From Balneolaceae bacterium UBA2956 (lineage in GTDB: Bacteria > Bacteroidota > Rhodothermia > Balneolales > Balneolaceae), in NCBI GenBank assembly GCA_002348545.1, contig DEBM01000037.1, positions 1 through 9,673 on the forward strand: a DNA stretch of 9,673 bases, written 5' to 3'. Of this stretch, positions 1 through 5,295 are shown piece after piece (positions within the stretch are counted from its first letter, which is position 1; every line of letters begins with the position of its first letter). Made by a program: the position numbers and the translations under genes. A model generated the notes under the pieces. The model did not search any database and was not told the origin of the DNA. It was given only the letters and a program-made list of their open reading frames with translations.

Positions 1-182
1 TTTGTTTCAATTCTAATCATCATTAATCATTATTCATCAAATAGTGGACACGTATTCGATGGACACACGATATAGGCGTATAAGGTTTTAGATTCATTTG
101 TAAAAGCGTATTACCCACAAAGCATTTGAAAACAAAGTGTGTTTCAGATTCGTGGGATGATGGTTAGATTTAAGATAATTCA
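1..182. other. Non-coding leader region upstream of the cytochrome gene
   Basis: No convincing coding region is visible here. The first 40 bases are rich in ATCAT/ATTCAT words. The heptamer TGGACAC occurs twice, at 45-51 and 60-66, with a 15-bp period. TGGACA resembles a -35 hexamer, and TATAAG lies at 79-84, but the 13-bp spacing from the nearer copy is too short for a standard sigma-70 promoter. The region must hold the cytochrome promoter unless transcription enters from the left, but I cannot place it with confidence. Confidence 0.4.
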
Positions 183-186
183 ATGA
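157..186 (+). other. Possible 9-codon leader ORF overlapping the cytochrome start
   Basis: An ATG at 157 opens a short frame reading MMVRFKIIQ. Its TGA stop (184-186) overlaps the cytochrome ATG (183-185) as ATGA. That arrangement would allow translational coupling, which could matter because the cytochrome start has no clear Shine-Dalgarno sequence. The ORF is so short that it may be chance, and its own ribosome binding site (GTGGG just before the ATG) is poor. Confidence 0.15.
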
Positions 187-614
187 GCATAAGAAAATAT
201 TTATTAGTTGCTGTAGCCTTTGCATTAACAAGTTGTGAAAAAAAAGATAATATTGTTAATTCAGAGAACCTAGATCATGAGTTAAATCAAGACACAGTTA
301 GATTTAGTGATCTGCGCAACCTTTTTAGAAACCAATGCTACAGTTGTCACAGCCAAGCTAACTTTAGCTTTACTGGATTAAACCTCGACTCCTATGAAAA
401 TGTAATGTCTGGTAACATGAATGGCTCGGTTGCAATTCCCTTTAAACCGCTAGAAAGTCCACTATATACCAAATGCACACCAGCTTTTCTTGAAAATCCT
501 AGTTTATATAACGGAGGCTCAAGGATGCCTGAAGATAATGAAACTTTTTTCGACCAGTACCCTGAAAAACTAGAATTAATATATGATTGGATTTATTTTG
601 GCTGTCTTGAATGA
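183..614 (+). CDS. Monohaem c-type cytochrome lipoprotein
   Basis: This 143-residue protein begins with a lipoprotein signal peptide: MSIRK, a hydrophobic stretch, then the lipobox LTSC with the acylated cysteine at residue 18. A short polar linker follows. The only haem-c site is CYSCH at residues 52-56, preceded by FRNQ, as in the planctomycete-type (PSCyt1-like) cytochrome c domain. The likely sixth haem ligand is Met115 in the SRMP motif. Two further cysteines, Cys98 and Cys141, lie outside the haem site and could form a disulfide. The protein is probably tethered to the inner or outer membrane facing the periplasm and carries single electrons; its partners are not visible. It is transcribed towards the minus-strand cluster and ends at a shared terminator, so it is not part of that operon. 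The ATG has no clear Shine-Dalgarno sequence but is the only start that gives the whole signal peptide. The haem site is certain; the redox role is inferred. Confidence 0.88.
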   Translation: MSIRKYLLVAVAFALTSCEKKDNIVNSENLDHELNQDTVRFSDLRNLFRNQCYSCHSQANFSFTGLNLDSYENVMSGNMNGSVAIPFKPLESPLYTKCTPAFLENPSLYNGGSRMPEDNETFFDQYPEKLELIYDWIYFGCLE

Positions 615-661
615 GGAATTTTTAAAAATTAATTGTTTTAATCGGCACTGGATAAAAATAA

Positions 662-705
662 AAAATCACTGGACAGAGAAAGTATTGGCTCCGCCCAGTG
701 ATTTT
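662..705. terminator. Bidirectional rho-independent terminator between convergent genes
   Basis: A perfect 11-bp inverted repeat (AAAATCACTGG at 662-672 and CCAGTGATTTT at 695-705) encloses a 22-nt loop. Read on the minus strand, the stem is followed by GATTTTTTATTTTTATCC, a good U-tract for the propeller gene ending at 732. Read on the plus strand, the stem ends in TTTT and serves the cytochrome gene ending at 614. The loop is longer than usual for an intrinsic terminator, but the stem and its position between two converging genes make the call reasonable. Confidence 0.75.
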
Positions 706-731
706 ATCTAGTTATCTACAAAATAATTTTA

Positions 732-2195
732 TTATTTCAGAAGAGTAACTGTTTTCGAGAATGAAACCCCTGAAGATGTGAGTTTGTAGATATATGTACC
801 TGAGGGCACTTGAATATCTCTATGATCTCTTCCATTCCATACAACCTCATGTGAGCCAAGATAATGCCAGGCATCAACGAGAGTGTTTACGAGCTCACCC
901 TTAATATTGAAGATCTCAATTTTGGTATTACCAATGCTTCCAACCTCATACTGTATCGTAGTCGAAGGGTTAAAAGGATTTGGATATGCTTGATACAATG
1001 CATATCCACTGGCAATAATTGGTGCCTCTGTTTCTTCATCTATTGAGACTGTTGTGGGGTCAGCATTAGTCCACACCTGAATGGCGTTTATGCCGTAGTC
1101 GCCCAAATATAATGTTAAACCGTCTGGTGTTCTACCCATAGACCTAGGTTGATTTGTGGCACCTGCGGCTGCTAACGCGGCTAGGTCGGAATCTTCACCG
1201 ATTGGCTCTGCAGTACCTATCTGGTCAACAACTTCACCCGTAGCAGGATTAAGACCAACCCAACGCCCCGAAAGTGAATGACTTGACCAGGCGGGGTTTG
1301 TTTCTCCAGCCCATAATACTCCATGATTCCAGAATAGACATTCAACCCACAAGTGCTTAGTCTCCATTGAATCGCTTCCGTCTGCTGCCACAAGAGTATT
1401 TCCATCAGCATCCGTCGCCAATCCCATTTCATTTCCAAGGGTATCAACTCTAGTGTAGGCTGTACCAAGAGCATTTGCTTCTAATACGGTAACACCAGCA
1501 CCATTCCATGTAGATCCTAAATAGAGTCTGCTAGCATCTGGCGAAATCAATGCACTTCTATTGTAGTTTACCCCCGTTTCAGCTACAACAGTTTGCGTAG
1601 CGAAATCAGGACTAATTCTAACGATTGGCTTGTCTGCTCCACCAACCCAACCTAAATATATGTTACCATTCTGATCAACTGATGGATATGTCAATGCAGT
1701 TAATAGGGGGTTACCCGCTTCATCCTCACCATAAGGAACTGCTACACGATGCATCATTTCACCTGTCATGTAGTTAAACCTGTAGAGCTCATTCGTACTA
1801 TACAATATATTACCTTCATGGTCTAGACACATACCCTTTCCACTGTAGGTTAAAGTATCAAAGGTTGAGGTTCCTTCTGTACCAATATATCTTATCGGAG
1901 AATAGGATGCATGCGCACCAGCCGGAGTATATACATGGATTGGTTTTAACATCATATAACCAGCTGAATCTGATCCATCAACAGCAGTAAACGTGTGAGG
2001 AATACTATCCTGAGCAAGATTCCCATTCATTGCCACCCATATGTTACCATCGGGGGCAACAACAGTTCCGTGAATACCATACCCATTTGCTACTGGCATA
2101 TCATAGGACGCAAACACAGACTGCAGTTGCCATTCATCTGCAAACAAGTTTGCTTTTAGTAAAAGTAATACAAAAACTGCTAACATTTTTCTCAT
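732..2195 (-). CDS. Secreted beta-propeller protein with YPNPFNP-type T9SS sorting domain
   Basis: This 487-residue protein has a Sec signal peptide (MRKM, then a leucine-rich core, with likely cleavage after LFA near residue 19). Residues about 25-375 hold repeated propeller-strand signatures of NHL/SMP-30/YVTN style: PDGNIWVA near 48, DHEGNILYS near 125, DQNGNIYLG near 174, SPDASRLYLG near 218, DADGNTLVA near 261 and PDGLTLYLG near 357. That suggests six or seven blades. A short linker (SIDEETEAP) leads to a FlgD-like C-terminal domain of about 85 residues, with YPNPFNPSTT at 404-413, the strand IEIFNIKGELV, then SGTYIYKL and the terminal SKTVTLLK. This domain is the usual type A T9SS sorting signal, so the propeller is probably exported and surface-attached or released. 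Propellers of this type bind ligands or proteins, and I see no catalytic signature. It lies 87 bp after the preceding gene, so it may be the last operon member or have its own promoter. Its 3' end meets the terminator near 700. Confidence 0.88.
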   Translation of the reverse strand: MRKMLAVFVLLLLKANLFADEWQLQSVFASYDMPVANGYGIHGTVVAPDGNIWVAMNGNLAQDSIPHTFTAVDGSDSAGYMMLKPIHVYTPAGAHASYSPIRYIGTEGTSTFDTLTYSGKGMCLDHEGNILYSTNELYRFNYMTGEMMHRVAVPYGEDEAGNPLLTALTYPSVDQNGNIYLGWVGGADKPIVRISPDFATQTVVAETGVNYNRSALISPDASRLYLGSTWNGAGVTVLEANALGTAYTRVDTLGNEMGLATDADGNTLVAADGSDSMETKHLWVECLFWNHGVLWAGETNPAWSSHSLSGRWVGLNPATGEVVDQIGTAEPIGEDSDLAALAAAGATNQPRSMGRTPDGLTLYLGDYGINAIQVWTNADPTTVSIDEETEAPIIASGYALYQAYPNPFNPSTTIQYEVGSIGNTKIEIFNIKGELVNTLVDAWHYLGSHEVVWNGRDHRDIQVPSGTYIYKLTSSGVSFSKTVTLLK

Positions 2196-2282
2196 ATTCT
2201 TTCCTTTTTTTGTTTTTTAAAGCATTAAATAATAGGATAATCATCTAATACGAACAATTATTTTATCGAATAAGATTATAAT
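2196..2282 (-). promoter_or_regulatory. Intergenic gap with a candidate -10 box
   Basis: This 87-bp gap is the only real break in the minus-strand gene series. Read on the minus strand, it contains a perfect TATAAT (2275-2280), but the hexamer 17 bp further upstream, inside the preceding gene, does not resemble TTGACA. A weak imperfect palindrome (ATACGA...TCGAAT, about 2248-2271) lies in the middle. The gap could hold a separate promoter for the propeller gene or an internal attenuator. Neither is proven, and a TATAAT word is expected by chance in DNA this AT-rich. Confidence 0.25.
2202..2207 (-). promoter_or_regulatory. Shine-Dalgarno site of the propeller gene
   Basis: Read on the minus strand, AAAGGAAAGAAT precedes the ATG at 2193-2195. 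AGGA lies 6 nt before the start, with a long A-rich tract upstream. This supports the chosen ATG over the internal Met at codon 4. Confidence 0.6.
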
Positions 2283-3500
2283 TTATTGACGACCGTAATA
2301 CGGTGCTCCCTTAACACCCATTTCCAATCGATAGAGAGCCCTAGGAGCTCCGCGAAAGTTTAGATATAGATAATCACCTGAACCCCAAGTCATTTTTGTT
2401 ATGGGAGCAGATAAAATATTGGGATATAACTGACTAAATTTCATCTCCGAATCAATAGTGGCAATGGCCACGTCTGCATCTGAAGAAACATACATTATAC
2501 CCTCTTCATCAAAAGTAATACATGTAATATTGGAATTTTCTCCTGCATGCTCGCTCCAGTCTAGGTACATCTCTTTTTCACCCAAAGATCCATCAGAAGA
2601 GAGAATTTGATTTCTCCAAATACCAACGTTTGGTATACCCTCTTCTTCACCCGTGTAATTGCCACCCACATAAACATAACCATCGTGAACTCGAACAGCT
2701 CTTATGGATATCTCGGTATAATCAGCTTCCACTACTGAGGACAAGTCTGTTTGGACCTTATATAAGTTTTGCCCAGTTCCTCCACAATAGAGATTCCCAT
2801 TTGTATCAAAATCAAGATCAAATGCGATACCTGGTAGAGTATTGTAGGATGGGCTCCCAGTTTCTAAATCATGTTTTATGATAAAGGGATTTGCTCCATC
2901 AACATAATAAATATGATCATCAGGTCCGATACGCATACTGAAAGGGGTCTGAAGCACAGCATCAATAAATGCGCTTTCTCGAGCACCGGAAGGAGGACTT
3001 AATTTATCAATAGTTCCTTCGGGAAAAGAGGATAGTCCTACATACACGTTTTCATCATTATCTGCCTCTAGCCCCCATATACTTTCATCCATAGCATCAA
3101 AAGCGCCATACTTTATTATTCGAGGGTACAGAATGTAATTTTTTTGATATTGAGCAAATTGAAAAGCACCATGTGCTGCGATTTTTATGGTGATACTGTC
3201 GGAGATAATATTTGGAGGGATAACTATAATTGAGGAGTTTTCTGCAGCTATCACCTCTCCTAATCCCGTATTAAAATACACAAAGACACCATCCTTATCT
3301 TCCCCAAAATTTCCGCCGTAGATAGTGATCTCATCGGACCCTGCAAATGCGCTGTCCGGAGGGTCGATGCCAGTAACAAATGGAGCAAGTGCACCTTCAT
3401 CACCCGAATCCCAAACGCCTGGTGTGGAGTTTGGGTCATCGCATGAAAGCGATAGGAATGCAATGTATAACAGTATCGGGCATAAATACAGTGATTTCAT
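2283..3500 (-). CDS. IPT/TIG-domain plus beta-propeller lipoprotein
   Basis: This 405-residue protein has a hydrophobic leader ending in FLSLSC, with Cys20 as the probable acylated residue. Ser rather than Leu at -3 makes the lipobox slightly loose, but DD follows the cysteine, as is common in lipoproteins. Residues about 40-122 form an IPT/TIG immunoglobulin-like fold: FVTGIDPPDSAFAGSDEITI, then YGGNFG and the VYFN strand, ending with SITIKIAAHG. The rest is propeller-like, with blade motifs DENVYVGL near 149, PDDHIYYVDG near 193, TNGNLYCGG near 233, HDGYVYVGG near 272, EEGIMYVSS near 332 and GDYLYLNFRG near 375. The tail KGAPYYGRQ is not a T9SS sorting signal, which fits anchoring by lipid instead. 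The ATG overlaps the TGA of the upstream PorV-like gene as ATGA, so the two are probably translationally coupled. It is probably a surface or periplasmic binding or scaffold lipoprotein; the ligand is unknown. Confidence 0.85.
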   Translation of the reverse strand: MKSLYLCPILLYIAFLSLSCDDPNSTPGVWDSGDEGALAPFVTGIDPPDSAFAGSDEITIYGGNFGEDKDGVFVYFNTGLGEVIAAENSSIIVIPPNIISDSITIKIAAHGAFQFAQYQKNYILYPRIIKYGAFDAMDESIWGLEADNDENVYVGLSSFPEGTIDKLSPPSGARESAFIDAVLQTPFSMRIGPDDHIYYVDGANPFIIKHDLETGSPSYNTLPGIAFDLDFDTNGNLYCGGTGQNLYKVQTDLSSVVEADYTEISIRAVRVHDGYVYVGGNYTGEEEGIPNVGIWRNQILSSDGSLGEKEMYLDWSEHAGENSNITCITFDEEGIMYVSSDADVAIATIDSEMKFSQLYPNILSAPITKMTWGSGDYLYLNFRGAPRALYRLEMGVKGAPYYGRQ

Positions 3501-4477
3501 TTAGAAATTCCAATACTTAGTCTGCTAACTTCATCAAATATACCAAATGGAGTGTATGCGTAATCTACATTAAAGATGCCTAGTTTAAATCCCGCACCAA
3601 AAGTAAAAGCACGCTCGTCATAATTGTGGAGATATCCAATTCTTGCATTAACAATGTTCATAAAAGAATATTCTAAGCCTGCATTGATGCGCTGCGAAAA
3701 CGATCTAGGATGGAGGGCATCAATGGCGAGAAGTAGTGTCTGTGCTTTGGATGGTTTTGTAATAAATCCAAGAAGATCAATAGAGGCTCCAATTCTAAAT
3801 GTAAGCGGTAATTGAAAACCGTCATAAGCATACTGAACCTCCTCGCTAAAATTGCGTATGGACATACCAAAGGTAAAATCATTCCATCCTGTTACGTAAA
3901 TAGTACCAAAATCAAATGCAATCGCACTGGAAACGTTGTTGCTCAGAACTTTTGATGAATCGGTGATAGGCACTACATTTTCTCCAAGATATTGGTAAGC
4001 TTTTTTTAGTTGGCCGCCGAGAGAAAAATTATCGGACAATGCTCTACCATATCCGAAACCCATTGCGAAGGCAGAAGGTCTGAACTTTTCTGTATCAATG
4101 AAACCTTGGGTGTTATCCCAAACCATCGTCCCCTGCATCTCGCCGTAGTCTACATTCAACAAACTCAAACCAAATACTCCGTATTGACCGGTTTTGGGAC
4201 TAAAAGATAAACTAAAGGCATTGTGTTTGATTCCAGCGATCCAATTATTAGAACTAAAGTTGATATCTACTAACTCTGTTTGCCTTGCAATGCCTGCAGG
4301 GTTAAAAAATAGTGAGACAGATCTTCCATGAATTGTAGTCATTGCATCTGCCATACCCCCGCTTCTTGCATCAGATGTAACACTAAGGAATTGATAGCCG
4401 GTCTGAGCCAATTTTTCATTTTCATTCCCATATATAGTGGTTAGGATGCTCATTGAAAAAATAAGACATTTTCTCAT
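3497..4477 (-). CDS. PorV/PorQ-family outer-membrane barrel protein
   Basis: This 326-residue protein begins with a short signal peptide (MRKCLIFSMSILTTIYG, cleavage near residue 17). It then shows the N-terminal signature of the PorV/PorQ (UPF0164-like, FadL-related) family: GYQFLSVTSDARSGGMADA at 27-45 and SLFFNPAGIA at 55-64. The rest is a run of alternating amphipathic strands with many aromatic and glycine positions (AFSLSFSP, GVFGLSLLNVDYGE, FAMGFGYGRAL, LPLTFRIGASIDLL, INAGLEYSF, ARIGYLHNY, FTFGAGFKLG, FNVDYAYTP), and it ends in a strand, LSIGISK. In Bacteroidota, PorV carries T9SS cargo from the translocon to the attachment machinery, while PorQ is another T9SS-associated member. This copy sits among cargo-like genes instead of T9SS machinery, so it may be a dedicated paralogue. 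A strong Shine-Dalgarno sequence lies inside the end of the upstream gene. The start overlaps the upstream stop by one base (TAATG), and its own TGA overlaps the next ATG. Confidence 0.87.
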   Translation of the reverse strand: MRKCLIFSMSILTTIYGNENEKLAQTGYQFLSVTSDARSGGMADAMTTIHGRSVSLFFNPAGIARQTELVDINFSSNNWIAGIKHNAFSLSFSPKTGQYGVFGLSLLNVDYGEMQGTMVWDNTQGFIDTEKFRPSAFAMGFGYGRALSDNFSLGGQLKKAYQYLGENVVPITDSSKVLSNNVSSAIAFDFGTIYVTGWNDFTFGMSIRNFSEEVQYAYDGFQLPLTFRIGASIDLLGFITKPSKAQTLLLAIDALHPRSFSQRINAGLEYSFMNIVNARIGYLHNYDERAFTFGAGFKLGIFNVDYAYTPFGIFDEVSRLSIGISK

Positions 4478-5292
4478 TATTGATCTCCTCCACCGTATAT
4501 ATTGATAAAGTCACTCTTTATCACTCTACTCACCAGGTAACCGTCAGAGACTGTTAAGGAAGGGCTAAACACTCCAGAGTCCATGTAAGTATGTGTAGTT
4601 GTGCTCATTTCTCCACTTACTGAATTATTATCTCCAAAGGTCCAGGTGTAACTTTTTATTGCATATGTCCCAGGCTGAGATTGATCATTAAAGGTTATAG
4701 AATCGCCAACTACTGCTATTGTAGAGCTTGTAGAAAAGTTGGCGGTGGGGCTTCTATTGCTGTTAACAAAAACCAATCCTACACTTGGTTGCGTGGTGCT
4801 ATGCAAACGGGCTAGATATTGACCGTTAAATCCGGCATATGAATGCCTAACCTTCACAGCCGAACACCCAGCTATATTTTTAGTTGATATTTTGACATTA
4901 TCTGGAACAACAAGGTCACCATTAATATTAAACAATTCAAGTTCAATTGAGGCATTTAGTGCAACAAAATAAGTATCAGCTTCTTGTGGTGCATTGACCA
5001 TAAAATAGGATGTTGTATCTATTGCAACATTCCAAACATTAGCATTGCTAAGTACAACGAAAGAACTTGTATCAGAGACATGCATATCAAAGAGATCTTT
5101 GTTAGTCATGGAATCACTATTGAGAAAAACTGTTGGACTTACAGATTCATTATTACTCAAAATAGCACATATATCTTCATCAATAGACAGAGGCAGTATG
5201 GACTCTTTTTCATAGTCACTTAAAATGTTGTTGCACCCATTAAGCAACAATACAATAGGAAGTAACTTATTAAATGCTGAAAAGTTGTGCAT
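4477..5292 (-). CDS. PKD-domain lipoprotein
   Basis: This 271-residue protein starts with a lipoprotein signal peptide: MHNFSAFNK, a leucine-rich core, then LNGC with the acylated cysteine at residue 20. Residues about 30-180 are beta-rich and match no family I know; the segment 72-145 (SDTSSFVVLSNANVW..., then LNASIELELFNINGDLVV) looks like one Ig-like or jelly-roll sandwich. Residues about 181-267 are a clear PKD domain: SPTANFSTSS, then GDSITFNDQS, the hallmark WTFGD at 217-221, THTYMDSGVFSPSLTVSDG, and a last strand ending at the C terminus. PKD domains usually mediate binding to proteins or polysaccharides at the surface. The ATG lies 3 nt after the stop of the large upstream gene (TAATCGATG) with no Shine-Dalgarno sequence, so it probably depends on coupling. 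No catalytic motif is visible. It could be the accessory surface lipoprotein of the receptor, but it is not SusD-like in size or composition. Confidence 0.85.
   Translation of the reverse strand: MHNFSAFNKLLPIVLLLNGCNNILSDYEKESILPLSIDEDICAILSNNESVSPTVFLNSDSMTNKDLFDMHVSDTSSFVVLSNANVWNVAIDTTSYFMVNAPQEADTYFVALNASIELELFNINGDLVVPDNVKISTKNIAGCSAVKVRHSYAGFNGQYLARLHSTTQPSVGLVFVNSNRSPTANFSTSSTIAVVGDSITFNDQSQPGTYAIKSYTWTFGDNNSVSGEMSTTTHTYMDSGVFSPSLTVSDGYLVSRVIKSDFINIYGGGDQ
4486..4491 (-). promoter_or_regulatory. Strong Shine-Dalgarno site of the PorV-like gene
   Basis: GGAGGA, read on the minus strand, lies 8 nt before the ATG at 4475-4477 and is embedded in the last codons (Gly-Gly-Asp) of the PKD gene. 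It fixes the start of the PorV-like gene. It is the best ribosome binding site in the window; the other operon genes have weak or no such site. Confidence 0.75.
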
Positions 5293-5295
5293 CGA

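Noticed and set aside
1..40. ATCAT/ATTCAT words at the left edge as a CRISPR or tandem repeat array
   Set aside because: The units are too short and irregular and have no spacers; they are ordinary low-complexity AT-rich sequence.
864..1046. Plus-strand ORF antisense to the sorting domain of the propeller gene
   Set aside because: It lies entirely inside a well-supported minus-strand gene, has no family features and no ribosome binding site, and reads as a shadow frame.
4477..5292. PKD lipoprotein as a SusD-type protein
   Set aside because: At 271 residues it is much shorter than SusD proteins (about 500), is beta-rich with a PKD domain, and lacks helical TPR-like features.
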